Positions 34,651-43,491 of a stretch of DNA of 64,000 nt are shown piece after piece. This stretch comes from GCA-003244245 sp052390115 (GTDB lineage Bacteria; Actinomycetota; Actinomycetes; Mycobacteriales; Pseudonocardiaceae). The position numbers were made by a program, and so were the translations under genes. The notes beneath the pieces were generated by a model. That model saw only the letters and a program-made list of their open reading frames with translations. It was not told where the DNA came from and ran no database searches. Each line of letters opens with the position of its first letter. Position 1 is the stretch's first letter. The stretch is taken from assembly GCA_052390115.1 (NCBI GenBank), contig JBQTHE010000070.1, positions 1 through 64,000 on the forward strand, given 5' to 3'.

Positions 34651-36102
34651 GTGGCCCGGTTCGTGGACCGTGCGGCGATCCACGTCGCTGCGGGCGACGG
34701 CGGTCACGGCTGCGCCTCGGTGCACCGGGAGAAGTTCAAGCCACTCGGTGGGCCCGACGGGGGCAACGGTGGGCGCGGCGGCGATGTGGTGCTCGTGGTG
34801 GATCCCGGGGTGCACACCCTGCTCGACTTCCACTACCGCTCCCAGGCCAGCGCCACGGGCGGCAAGCAGGGACAGGGTGGCAACCGCAACGGCGCGGTGG
34901 GGGAGGACCTCGTGCTGCGGGTGCCGGACGGCACCGTGGTGCTTACTCCCGATGGCGAGGTGCTGGCCGACCTGGTGGGTGCCGGAACCCGCTTCGTCGC
35001 CGCGAGCGGTGGGCCGGGCGGGTTGGGCAACGCAGCGTTGGCCTCCAGGGCCCGTAAGGCGCCAGGCTTCGCCCTGCTCGGTGAGCCAGGCGAGACCCGT
35101 GATCTGGTACTGGAACTGAAGTCGGTGGCCGATGTCGGGCTCGTCGGCTTTCCGTCAGCGGGCAAGTCCTCACTGGTCTCGGTGCTCTCAGCGGCTCGCC
35201 CCAAGATCGCCGACTATCCGTTCACCACCCTGGTGCCCAACCTCGGCGTGGTCACCGCGGGCGAGACGACCTTCACCGTCGCCGACGTCCCCGGCCTGAT
35301 CCCCGGTGCCAGTCAGGGCAAGGGGCTGGGGTTGGAGTTCTTGCGGCACATCGAACGCTGCGCAGTGCTGGTGCACGTCGTGGACTGCGCGACCGCCGAG
35401 GCCGGACGCGACCCACTGTCCGATGTGGATGCGCTGGAACGTGAGCTGGCCGCCTACACCCCGTTGCTGGGCGGTGAACTGGCGTCGCGGCCCCGGCTGG
35501 TGGTGCTTAACAAGATTGACGTGCCGGACGCTCGGGAGCTGGCCGAGATGGTGCGTCCCGAGCTCGCGGCCCGCGGACTGCCGGTGTATTGCGTGTCCAC
35601 GGTGACCACCGAGGGTCTGCGGGAGCTCACCTTCGCCCTCGGCACCGCGGTGCGCCAGCACCGATCCGACCAGCCGCCGCCTGAGCCCACCCGGGTGGTG
35701 CTGCGTCCCTCGGCGGTTGACGAGTCTGGTTTCGAGGTCACGGCCGACCCTGATCAGCCCGACGGGTTCATCGTCCGCGGTGGGCGACCGGAGCGGTGGG
35801 TGCGGCAGACGAACTTCGACAACGGCGAGGCCGTCGGCTACCTGGCCGATCGGCTGGCCCGGCTAGGCGTCGAGGACGCGCTGGCCAGTGCGGGTGCCCG
35901 TGCGGGTTGCCCGGTCACCATCGGCGACGTCACCTTCGACTGGGAGCCCTCTACACCGGCCGGCGCGGCCACGGTACGCCTGGGCGGGCGGGGGACGGAC
36001 TGGCGGTTGGACGACGACGAGCGGGTCAGCGCCGCCCAGCGCAAGGCCGCCCGGCGTACCAGGCGCGAGCCTGCCGCCGATGGTGCGGTGGAGCAGGAGT
36101 GA
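34651..36102 (+). CDS. obgE: GTPase Obg (CgtA), ribosome assembly
   Basis: The 483-residue GTPase has the glycine-rich Obg fold (residues 1-155: GGPDGGNGGRGG and similar), the G domain with P-loop GFPSAGKSS, DVPGLIPGAS (G3) and NKID (G4), and the actinobacterial C-terminal OCT domain. It acts in late 50S assembly and stress signalling. GTG 34651 is preceded by GAGGTG and AGAG elements. proB overlaps its stop by 4 bp. Confidence 0.95.
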   Translation: MARFVDRAAIHVAAGDGGHGCASVHREKFKPLGGPDGGNGGRGGDVVLVVDPGVHTLLDFHYRSQASATGGKQGQGGNRNGAVGEDLVLRVPDGTVVLTPDGEVLADLVGAGTRFVAASGGPGGLGNAALASRARKAPGFALLGEPGETRDLVLELKSVADVGLVGFPSAGKSSLVSVLSAARPKIADYPFTTLVPNLGVVTAGETTFTVADVPGLIPGASQGKGLGLEFLRHIERCAVLVHVVDCATAEAGRDPLSDVDALERELAAYTPLLGGELASRPRLVVLNKIDVPDARELAEMVRPELAARGLPVYCVSTVTTEGLRELTFALGTAVRQHRSDQPPPEPTRVVLRPSAVDESGFEVTADPDQPDGFIVRGGRPERWVRQTNFDNGEAVGYLADRLARLGVEDALASAGARAGCPVTIGDVTFDWEPSTPAGAATVRLGGRGTDWRLDDDERVSAAQRKAARRTRREPAADGAVEQE

Positions 36103-37199
36103 GCCCGACCCGCCACGCTGTGGCGCAGGCGCGACACCTGGTGGTAAAGGTCGGCTCGTCCTCGCTCACCACGGCGGCCGGCGGGCTGGACCGGACCAGG
36201 CTGGACACCCTGGTCGACGCGCTCGCCACCCGCGTCGCGACTGGCACTCACCTGGTGCTGGTGTCCTCCGGTGCCATCGCTGCCGGGCTGGCGCCGCTAG
36301 GGTTGCGCCGCCGGCCCCGCGATCTGGCCACCCAGCAGGCTGCCGCCAGCGTCGGGCAGCTCGCGCTGGCACATGCCTACGCCGAATCCTGGGGGCGGCA
36401 TGGTCGCACCGTCGGGCAGGTGCTGCTGACCTCCGACGATATGGTCCGCCGCGCGCATTACCGCAACGCCCAGCGCACCTTCGCCCGGTTGCGCGGCCTG
36501 GGTGTGGTGCCGGTGGTCAACGAGAACGACACGGTCGCCACCGACGAGATCCGGTTCGGCGACAACGACCGGCTGGCGGCGCTGGTGGCGCACCTGGTCG
36601 GGGCGGACGCCTTGGTCCTGCTCTCCGATGTCGGCGGGCTCTACGACGGTGACCCGCGACGCGGTGCGGCCTGTCTGGTTGCGGAGGTGTCGAGTCCCGC
36701 CGATGTGCACGGCGTGCGGCTCGGCGACGGCGGTGCGCTGGGCACCGGGGGAATGGCCTCCAAACTCGACGCCGCGACGGTGGCCTCACAATCCGGTGTG
36801 CCGGTGCTGCTGGCCGCTGCCACGCAGGTCGGGCGAGCGTTGGGCCCGGCCGACGTCGGTACTGCGTTCGCGCCCACCGGGGCGCGGCTGTCCGCCCGCC
36901 GGTTTTGGCTGCGCCACGCCGCAGGTGCAGCCGGCCGGCTACGGCTAGACGACGGGGCGGTGAGCGCGGTGGTGCATCGCCGGCGTTCGCTGCTCGCTGC
37001 CGGCATCATCGACGTCGAGGGTGACTTCATAGCGGGCGACGTGGTGGAGTTGATCGACAGACAGGGTGTGGTGGTCGCCCGGGGGATGGTCGGGTTCGAC
37101 GCCACGGAGCTGCCCGAGCTGATCGGCCGCTCCACCCGTGATCTGCCTCCCGAGCTGCGCCGCGAGGTCGTGCACGCCGATGACCTAGTGCCCGTGTAG
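36099..37199 (+). CDS. proB: Glutamate 5-kinase
   Basis: ProB phosphorylates glutamate in the first step of proline synthesis. The 366-residue product has the amino-acid kinase start VVKVGSSSLTT, the glutamate-binding block NENDTVATDEIRFGDND, the GTGGMASKLDAA motif, and a C-terminal PUA domain (~275-350). GTG 36099 overlaps the obgE stop. proA follows after a 60-bp gap that includes a GC-rich imperfect hairpin near 37200-37234. Confidence 0.95.
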   Translation: MSPTRHAVAQARHLVVKVGSSSLTTAAGGLDRTRLDTLVDALATRVATGTHLVLVSSGAIAAGLAPLGLRRRPRDLATQQAAASVGQLALAHAYAESWGRHGRTVGQVLLTSDDMVRRAHYRNAQRTFARLRGLGVVPVVNENDTVATDEIRFGDNDRLAALVAHLVGADALVLLSDVGGLYDGDPRRGAACLVAEVSSPADVHGVRLGDGGALGTGGMASKLDAATVASQSGVPVLLAAATQVGRALGPADVGTAFAPTGARLSARRFWLRHAAGAAGRLRLDDGAVSAVVHRRRSLLAAGIIDVEGDFIAGDVVELIDRQGVVVARGMVGFDATELPELIGRSTRDLPPELRREVVHADDLVPV

Positions 37200-37259
37200 C
37201 CCGCCCCCCTCCTTCGCCCGGGAGTGGCGGGGGTAGCTGGGCGCCGTAGGCTCGGGTCC

Positions 37260-38525
37260 GTGCAGCTGCGAACGAACCCCGAGGCGCACACCGAGTCAGG
37301 CGCTGAGATTGTCGCCGGGTGCGCGCGGCAGGCGCAGCGCGCCGCGCCCACCCTGGCTACCGCGTCCGACGGGGCGATCGACGCCGCGCTGCACGCCATG
37401 GCGCACCGGCTGGCCGTCTCCGCCGCAGACGTGCTTGCCGCGAACTCCGCCGATATCGCCGCAGCCGAGCATTCCGGGATGACCCAGGCGCTGATCGACC
37501 GGCTGCGCCTGGGTACGACCCGGCTGACCGAGATGGCTGACCAGCTCGCCCTGCTTGCCGAAGTCCCGTTCCCGGAGCGGGATCGGGTGTTGGAAGATCG
37601 TCCGGACGGGCTGCAACTGATCGAGCGCCGCAGGCCGGTAGGAGTGGTGGGCGCCACCTTCGAGGCCCGGCCCAATGTCACCGTCGATGTCGCCTCGCAA
37701 CTGGTGAAGTCCCGCAACGCCGGAGTGCTGCGGACCGGGTCGGCGGCACTGCGCTCCGCGCTGGCGCTGCGCGAGCAGGTCATCGCACCGGCGCTGGCCG
37801 ACGCCGGGCTGGACCCGGCTGCCGTGCAACTGGTGCCCGACCCACGCCGGGACTGCGCGGTAGCCATGATGCAGCAGCCCGAACTGATTCCGCTGGTCAT
37901 CGTGCGAGGCAGCGGAGAGACCACCGGCACGCTGGCCGCCGAGGGAGCCCGCCACGGGGTGCGGGTGTTGGCCCACGCGGCTGGCGGTGGGGTGCTCTAC
38001 GTCGACGCCGCGGCCGACCCCGCCCTGGCCGTCGAACTGCTGGTGACCGGGCTGGACCGGCTGGGTGTCTGCAACCGGGTCAACCTCCTGCTGGTGGCCG
38101 ACAGCGCCCCTGACCAGCTGCATGACGCGCTACTCGAGGCCGCCCGGCAGCGCGGGATTGCGCTGTCGCTACCGCCGCACGACCACCCGCTCGGCCACGA
38201 GTGGGCGCTGGACACCGGCCGGGAGGCAACGCTGACCGTGAGCCGGGTCACCGGTCCAGGGCAGGCCGCCCAGATCGCGAACCAGGAGACCTCCGGACTG
38301 GCTGCCACCATCGTCACCCGCGACGAGACCGCAGCGCGCGAGTTCATGGACAGCTACACCGGCACCGGGGTGTTCTGGAACGCCACTACCCGCTTGCTCG
38401 ACGGGTTCAAGCTACGGAGGGTTCCCGAGACCGGGATCAACGTCGATCGAGTGCCCGGGCCGCGCGGTCCAGTCACCTTCATGGACCTGTACCTGCGACA
38501 GTTCGTGGTCATCCCAGCGCGCTGA
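37260..38525 (+). CDS. proA: Glutamate-5-semialdehyde dehydrogenase (gamma-glutamyl phosphate reductase)
   Basis: ProA reduces gamma-glutamyl phosphate with NADPH to glutamate semialdehyde, which cyclises on the way to proline. The 421-residue product has the aldehyde-dehydrogenase catalytic Cys271 in RLGVCNRVN and typical blocks RRPVGVVGATFEARPN and GTGVFWNATTR. GTG 37260 lies 7 nt after TAGGCT, suggesting a leaderless transcript separate from proB. The frame extends upstream to 37224 but without family sequence. Confidence 0.95.
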   Translation: MQLRTNPEAHTESGAEIVAGCARQAQRAAPTLATASDGAIDAALHAMAHRLAVSAADVLAANSADIAAAEHSGMTQALIDRLRLGTTRLTEMADQLALLAEVPFPERDRVLEDRPDGLQLIERRRPVGVVGATFEARPNVTVDVASQLVKSRNAGVLRTGSAALRSALALREQVIAPALADAGLDPAAVQLVPDPRRDCAVAMMQQPELIPLVIVRGSGETTGTLAAEGARHGVRVLAHAAGGGVLYVDAAADPALAVELLVTGLDRLGVCNRVNLLLVADSAPDQLHDALLEAARQRGIALSLPPHDHPLGHEWALDTGREATLTVSRVTGPGQAAQIANQETSGLAATIVTRDETAAREFMDSYTGTGVFWNATTRLLDGFKLRRVPETGINVDRVPGPRGPVTFMDLYLRQFVVIPAR

Positions 38526-38550
38526 CGAGTTAACAGGTATCCTGGAATGC

Positions 38551-38567
38551 TTACCCGAACCGGGTAA
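38551..38567. promoter_or_regulatory. Inverted repeat upstream of moaA
   Basis: TTACCCG and CGGGTAA form perfect 7-bp arms around AAC, 31 bp before the moaA start. It could be an operator or the end of the proA transcript. No match to a known molybdenum riboswitch is claimed. Confidence 0.4.
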
Positions 38568-38598
38568 CGGTGCAAACCGAAGATCGAGTGTGGAGCCC

Positions 38599-39612
38599 AT
38601 GACTGCTGTTAGCGACAAGTTCGGACGCCCGCTGCGAGACCTGCGAATTTCGGTGACCGACCGGTGCAACTTCCGCTGCTGCTATTGCATGCCGCGCGAC
38701 GTGTTCGGGACCGACTTTCCGTTCATGGACAACTCGGAGCTGCTCTCGTTCGAGGAGATCGGGCGGCTCGGCGCGGTCTTTGCCCGCCTGGGTGTCAGGA
38801 AGCTGCGGCTCACCGGTGGGGAGCCCTTGCTCCGGCACGGCATCGAGCACCTGGTCGAGCAGTTGGTCGGCATCGAGGGCGTGGACGATGTGGCCCTGAC
38901 CACCAACGGGTCGCTGCTGGCCGCAAAGGCGCGAGCGCTTCGGGATGCCGGGCTGAGGCGGGTCACGGTCAGCCTGGACTCACTTGACGAGCCGACGTTC
39001 CGGGCCATCAGCGACGTGAAGATCCCGCTGGCCCGGGTCATCAAGGGCATTGCGGCCGCTGCCGACGCCGGCCTGACCCCGGTGAAGCTCAACGCGGTGG
39101 TCAAGCGTGGAATGAACGACGGCCAGGGCCTTGTCGACCTCGCCGGCTTCGGACGCGAGCACGGCTACATCGTCCGCTTCATCGAGTACATGGACGTCGG
39201 CGCCACCAACGGCTGGCGGATGGAAGACGTCGTGTCGGCGGACGAGATCATCGAGCGCATCAACGCCGTCTGGCCGATCGAACCGCTGGAACCCACGTAC
39301 GTCGGCGAGGTGGCCACCCGGTACCGCTACCTCGATGGGGGCGGCGAGGTCGGCGTGATCGCCTCGATCACCAAGCCGTTCTGCCGCACCTGCTCCCGGG
39401 CTCGGCTGTCCGCCAAGGGCGAGCTGTACACCTGCCTGTTCTCCGGCGCCGGCCACGACCTTCGCGCGCTGCTGCGCAGCGGCCGCAGCGACGACGAACT
39501 CCACACCGAGATCAGGGGTATCTGGCAGGGTCGTACCGACCGTTACTCGGCCCAGCGAACGACCGAGACGGCCGGGCTCGCCAAGGTGGAGATGAGCCAT
39601 ATCGGGGGCTGA
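38599..39612 (+). CDS. moaA: GTP 3',8-cyclase MoaA (molybdenum cofactor synthesis)
   Basis: MoaA is the radical SAM enzyme that rearranges GTP at the start of molybdopterin synthesis, with MoaC. The 337-residue product has the N-terminal cluster motif CNFRCCYC (CxxxCxxC), LTGGEPLLR, and the second cluster site in CRTCSRARLSAKGELYTCLF. It ends in the conserved GG tail (HIGG). ATG 38599 is chosen; GTG 38590 is possible. No other moa genes are in the window. Confidence 0.95.
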   Translation: MTAVSDKFGRPLRDLRISVTDRCNFRCCYCMPRDVFGTDFPFMDNSELLSFEEIGRLGAVFARLGVRKLRLTGGEPLLRHGIEHLVEQLVGIEGVDDVALTTNGSLLAAKARALRDAGLRRVTVSLDSLDEPTFRAISDVKIPLARVIKGIAAAADAGLTPVKLNAVVKRGMNDGQGLVDLAGFGREHGYIVRFIEYMDVGATNGWRMEDVVSADEIIERINAVWPIEPLEPTYVGEVATRYRYLDGGGEVGVIASITKPFCRTCSRARLSAKGELYTCLFSGAGHDLRALLRSGRSDDELHTEIRGIWQGRTDRYSAQRTTETAGLAKVEMSHIGG

Positions 39613-39640
39613 CACAGTTCCACGTCCCCCGGTGGTCCGG

Positions 39641-41677
39641 CTAGGTGGTCCTGCGGATGAGCCTGAGGTAGCCGGCGACGACGAGAACGATCAACGCCCA
39701 GACAAGGGCTTGAAGTATCCAGGCGGACGCGGTGAATGCGGCGCCGAGGGGGCTGGAGGTGTCGAAATCACAGCGGTTGTCGGCGCCCGTGGTGGCTAGC
39801 GGCAGGCTGTGGTCGATACCTACTCCTATCTGTTCGAGCAGTGAGCATGGCGAGTTGGGGTTGCTGGCTTGGCTGGTGTGCGCGGTGACGTACCGGCCTG
39901 GCCCGAGTGGAGTGTGCCCGGCGGCGACACCCAGTCCGGCCGCAATCAGGAGTACCGCCAAGAGGGCGACGGCGATGCGGCCGCCGCGGTAGCCGTAACC
40001 GGCGAGCACTCCCCACAGCCGGTGCGCCCCTTTGATCAGCCGGCCACCGAGCTCACCACGATCATGAAGGTCCTGTTGCTGGGCGATGAGGACATCCCGG
40101 GCGGTGGCCTCGCGGCCAGCGGCTTTCAGCACGGCAGCAAGCTGCTGGTAGGGCTGGGGCCGGTAATCATGGGTGTGGCGGGTGATCAGGTGCAGCCACT
40201 CGTGCCAGCCGACGGTATGTAGTGACGTGTAGACGAGGCCGGAGAGCGCGATCCGACGCGCCGGGGTGGCGCAGGTCGACCTGTTTGCCGTGCCGTGCGG
40301 GCAGATGACTTGGGCAGGCAGGAACAGGTGCTTGGCCTCGGCGTCCTCCAGATCCAGGACAGGCCCAGCCGGGTTGGTCAGCATTGCGCCGTTGAGGTTG
40401 AGCTGGCCGCTGATCTGGGCGTCGGGTAGCCGCACGGCGCCGTCGGTGCTGTGCCCGGTGGCGGTGAAGCCCTCGGCGAACATGTCGCTGCCGACCTGGA
40501 GGTGGTCGCCGATGAGGGCACGGCCGGCTTGGTTGGTCAGCTTGGCGCCGTTGAGGTTGAGTTGGCCGCTGATCTGGGCGTCCGATAGCCGCACGGCGCT
40601 GTCTGTGCTGTGTCCGGTGGCGGTGAGGCCTTCGGCGAACATGTCGCTGTCGATCTGGATGTGGTCGCCGATGAGGGCCGGCCCGGTGTGGTTGGTCAGC
40701 TCCGCGCCGTCCAGGTTGAGTTGGCCGCTGATGTGGGCGTCCGGCAGCCGCACCGTGCCGTCTTCGCCGTGTCCGGTGGCGGTGAACCTGTCGAGGAATA
40801 CACCGCCGTTGACCTGGATGTGATCGCCGATGAGGGCCGGCCCGGCGTTGTTGATCAGCTGCGCCCCGTCCAGGTTGAGTTGGCCTCCGATGTGGGCGCC
40901 TGGCAGCCGCACCGCGCCGCGCTTGCAGTGTCCGGTGGCGGTGAAACCCTCGGCCAAGACCAGCCCGCCGTCGACCTGTAGCCCGTCGCCGATGAGGGCC
41001 GGGCCGGCCGGGTTGGTCAACTCGGCGCCGTTGAGGTTGAGTTGGCCGCTGATCCGGGCCCCTGGCAGCCGCACCGCGCTGAGCTCGCCGTGCCCGGTGG
41101 CGACGAAGCCCCCGCCGAACACGTCGCCGTAGACGTGGAGTGCGTCGCCGATGAGGGCCGGACCGGCATCGTTGGTCAGCCGCGCGCCGTTGAGGTTGAG
41201 TTGGCCGCGGATGTGGGCGCCCAGCAGGCGCACGGCGCCCTCTGCGCCTTGTCCGGTGGCAGTGAAACCCTCGCTGAGGAGAACATCACCCTCGACCCGG
41301 AGGCCGTCGCCGTCCAAAGCCGGGAGGTGCGAAGCGCTCAAGGTCAACCAGGGCAAGCGGGCACTCGTCAGGAATACGGCGCGCTCGAAATAGCAGCCTC
41401 GCAGCTCAAGGCCCACTACGGCCGGAACGTGGGTGAGATCGAGCGTTCCCGTGATCCGCGCACCATGGACCCGCACACCCAGCGGATCAAGACGGTCACC
41501 GCTGCGTCCCAGCACCAGGTCCCGGATGAGTTCGGCGCGGATGGTGTATCTGGGGTTCTCCGTTGCCGCCAACTGCTCAACGGTGAGTTGGCTGCGTGCG
41601 ACCACGCCGCCAGACGTCAAGGCGTCGACCAGCGCCCGTTCTCTCGATGAGACCTCGCTGAGACTTTTGCCCGCCAC
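39641..41677 (-). CDS. Membrane protein with N-terminal tandem-repeat solenoid
   Basis: The 678-residue product begins with a soluble region (~1-110), then six clear 53-54-residue repeats (pattern ISGQLNLNGAxLTN, AGPALIGD, EGFTATGH, AVRLPxA), which likely stack as a beta-solenoid. After ~90 residues rich in polar helix (YQQLAAVLKAAGREATARDV) come two membrane segments (AVALLAVLLIAAGLGVAAG and ILQALVWALIVLVVAGYL) enclosing a Cys-containing loop. No signal peptide is seen, so the solenoid should face the cytoplasm. Similar actinobacterial proteins are sometimes labelled oxidoreductases, but I see no cofactor motif. Function unknown. Confidence 0.75.
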   Translation of the reverse strand: MAGKSLSEVSSRERALVDALTSGGVVARSQLTVEQLAATENPRYTIRAELIRDLVLGRSGDRLDPLGVRVHGARITGTLDLTHVPAVVGLELRGCYFERAVFLTSARLPWLTLSASHLPALDGDGLRVEGDVLLSEGFTATGQGAEGAVRLLGAHIRGQLNLNGARLTNDAGPALIGDALHVYGDVFGGGFVATGHGELSAVRLPGARISGQLNLNGAELTNPAGPALIGDGLQVDGGLVLAEGFTATGHCKRGAVRLPGAHIGGQLNLDGAQLINNAGPALIGDHIQVNGGVFLDRFTATGHGEDGTVRLPDAHISGQLNLDGAELTNHTGPALIGDHIQIDSDMFAEGLTATGHSTDSAVRLSDAQISGQLNLNGAKLTNQAGRALIGDHLQVGSDMFAEGFTATGHSTDGAVRLPDAQISGQLNLNGAMLTNPAGPVLDLEDAEAKHLFLPAQVICPHGTANRSTCATPARRIALSGLVYTSLHTVGWHEWLHLITRHTHDYRPQPYQQLAAVLKAAGREATARDVLIAQQQDLHDRGELGGRLIKGAHRLWGVLAGYGYRGGRIAVALLAVLLIAAGLGVAAGHTPLGPGRYVTAHTSQASNPNSPCSLLEQIGVGIDHSLPLATTGADNRCDFDTSSPLGAAFTASAWILQALVWALIVLVVAGYLRLIRRTT
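40391..41345 (-). repeat. Six tandem 159/162-bp coding repeats
   Basis: Equivalent positions recur at 40391, 40550, 40709, 40868, 41030 and 41189, a spacing of 159 or 162 bp. Units are highly similar at the DNA level, pointing to recent duplication or homogenisation within the solenoid gene. Confidence 0.85.
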
Positions 41678-41774
41678 GACTTTCCAACGGCTGATCGGCC
41701 ACCCGGTCTTCAGCTCCCGGGTGTTCAGCTCATCGCCGCCGGAGCTGACCCGGAAAAGTTTACCCGACGTCGCC

Positions 41775-41780
41775 TAGGCT
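41775..41780 (+). promoter_or_regulatory. -10 box of nadD
   Basis: TAGGCT lies 6 nt before ATG 41787, consistent with a leaderless transcript. It is divergent from the solenoid gene. Confidence 0.5.
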
Positions 41781-41786
41781 GCGCCC

Positions 41787-42371
41787 ATGTCTGGACGGCG
41801 ACTCGGGGTCATGGGCGGAACCTTCGACCCGATCCACCACGGACATCTCGTCGCCGCGAGCGAGGTGCAGGCCCGATTCGGGTTGACCGAGGTCGTGTTC
41901 GTGCCCACCGGGATCCCGTGGCAGAAGGGCCAGCGTGACGTCAGTCCAGCCGAAGACCGCTACCTCATGACGGTCATCGCCACGGCGTCCAACCCGCGGT
42001 TCTCCACCAGCCGGGTGGATGTCGACCGCGGGGCTCCCACCGTCACCGTGGACACCCTCACCGACCTGCGCACGCAGTTCCCCGACCAGGAGATGTACTT
42101 CATCACCGGCGCTGACGCGCTGGCGCAGATCTTGTCCTGGAAGCGGGTCGACGAGTTGTTCGAGCTGGCACACCTGGTCGGGGTGACCCGTCCGGGGTTC
42201 CATCTTGACGGCGAGCACCTGCCGGACCGGGCGGTGAGCCTGGTCGAGGTGCCGGCCATGGCGATCTCCTCGACGGACTGCCGGCAACGCGTGGCTCACG
42301 GCTTGCCGGTCTGGTACCTGGTGCCCGACGGGGTGGTGCAATACATCAGCAAGCGCGGCCTGTACCGCTGA
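41787..42371 (+). CDS. nadD: Nicotinate-nucleotide adenylyltransferase
   Basis: NadD joins nicotinate mononucleotide to AMP in NAD synthesis. The 194-residue product has the nucleotidyltransferase motif GGTFDPIHHGHL near the start and ISSTDCR near the end (usually ISSTxIR). Context before rsfS is conserved in actinobacteria, though here a ~3.5-kb segment of other genes is inserted between them. Confidence 0.94.
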   Translation: MSGRRLGVMGGTFDPIHHGHLVAASEVQARFGLTEVVFVPTGIPWQKGQRDVSPAEDRYLMTVIATASNPRFSTSRVDVDRGAPTVTVDTLTDLRTQFPDQEMYFITGADALAQILSWKRVDELFELAHLVGVTRPGFHLDGEHLPDRAVSLVEVPAMAISSTDCRQRVAHGLPVWYLVPDGVVQYISKRGLYR

Positions 42372-42377
42372 GCGTTC

Positions 42378-42427
42378 TGAAACACCCGGCACCACCTGTG
42401 CAGCGATTGTGCAAGTCGTGAACTCGA
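42378..42427 (+). repeat. Dispersed intergenic repeat R2, copy 1
   Basis: Seven bases after the nadD stop, a ~50-bp stretch (ACACCCGGCACCACCTG, GCAGCG, TTGTGC, GTCGTGAAC) closely matches one at 57638-57685. Only a few substitutions separate the copies. Confidence 0.7.
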
Positions 42428-42479
42428 CACCACCGACGTTCACGGTGAATCGAGATGTCGGTAACGTCGAGTTCACGAC
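42415..42479. terminator. Long inverted repeat between convergent genes
   Basis: The 23-base arms 42415-42437 and 42457-42479 (GTCGTGAACTCGAC... and its complement) match at 21 of 23 positions across a 19-base spacer. It lies between nadD and a convergent methyltransferase gene, so it probably acts as a bidirectional terminator. The left arm overlaps R2 copy 1. Confidence 0.6.
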
Positions 42480-42506
42480 GCACCACCCAAGACGAACTCG
42501 ACTGCC

Positions 42507-43301
42507 CTAGGGTTTCTGCCCGACTGCACCGAGCGGGTCCTCTTCGCCCTGCGAGATCCTCTGGATGTGGGTCCCGTCGGACCGCCACTGTGAGACCGGA
42601 ACCATGCCGGGATCCACCAGTCGCAGACCATCGAAGAACGCAGCGATTTCCTCCGGAGTGCGGGCTATCATCGACGGCCTGCCAAACTCGTTCCAATACC
42701 GTAACAGCGCGTCCATCTTCTCGCCGTGAGTGGGGTCAGTGATGGCTAGGTAGCTGCCCGGCGGCACGGCTTCCAGCAGCTGTTTCACGATCCCCCGCGC
42801 CTCGGCGTAGTCGGGGATATGCCCCAAGATCCCCAGCATCGTTATTGCGATAGGCTTGTCGAAATCCAGCGTCAGCGCAGCGCGGGAACGGATCTTGTCG
42901 GTGTCACGCGCGTCGGCATCGATGTAGTCGGTACGGCCCTCCTCCGTGCTCGTGAGTAGCGCTCGGGCATGCGCCAGGACCAGTGGATCGTTGTCGACAT
43001 AGACGATCCGACACTCCGGCGCGATCCGTTGCGCGACTTCGTGCGTGTTGTTGAAGGTGGGCAGGCCTGTGCCGATGTCGATGATCTGCCGGACCCCAGC
43101 CTCATTGACTAAGTGCGTGACGACACGGCCAAGGAACCCCCGAACCGCGCGGGCCAGATATCCTACCTCCGGAAAAATCTGCAGGATCTCGTCACCGACC
43201 CGCTGGTCGATAGCGTAGTTATCTTTGCCACCGAGCCAGTAATTCCATATCCGGGCCGAGTGCGGAACGGTCGTGTCGATCTCGGGTGGTGTGGCAGTCA
43301 C
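42507..43301 (-). CDS. PF04672-family S-adenosyl methyltransferase
   Basis: The 264-residue protein fits the PF04672 (DUF574) methyltransferase family abundant in streptomycetes and Pseudonocardiales: SARIWNYWLGGKDNYAID at the start, the SAM motif IIDIGTGLPTFNNTHEVAQ, and VYVDNDPLVLAHARALL. GTG 43301 has GAGAGG 9 nt upstream; longer in-frame starts exist. It is divergent from the XRE-type regulator gene, an arrangement often seen for these families. Substrate unknown. Confidence 0.82.
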   Translation of the reverse strand: MTATPPEIDTTVPHSARIWNYWLGGKDNYAIDQRVGDEILQIFPEVGYLARAVRGFLGRVVTHLVNEAGVRQIIDIGTGLPTFNNTHEVAQRIAPECRIVYVDNDPLVLAHARALLTSTEEGRTDYIDADARDTDKIRSRAALTLDFDKPIAITMLGILGHIPDYAEARGIVKQLLEAVPPGSYLAITDPTHGEKMDALLRYWNEFGRPSMIARTPEEIAAFFDGLRLVDPGMVPVSQWRSDGTHIQRISQGEEDPLGAVGQKP

Positions 43302-43491
43302 TGCGTATGACCTCTCGTGCGGGCTCATCGCGTACAGCCGAACATAGACCACAACCTGCTGCCGGCAGCCAACCAGGCGCATCCATCACCAGGCGCGCGT
43401 TAGCCTGGAGTCACCTCCTTGTCGAAGTTCACGCCCGGGGCGACGGCCCTGGGGGCATCGGTGGGGCGGGGTCCGGTGAGGGGATGATCCA

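Noticed and set aside
38526..38598. A molybdenum-cofactor riboswitch before moaA
   Set aside because: The gap is only ~70 bp and shows just one short hairpin, too small for the known motif.
40391..41345. Regular 159/162-bp repeats as a CRISPR array
   Set aside because: The units are coding, in frame and without unique spacers; they build a repeat protein.
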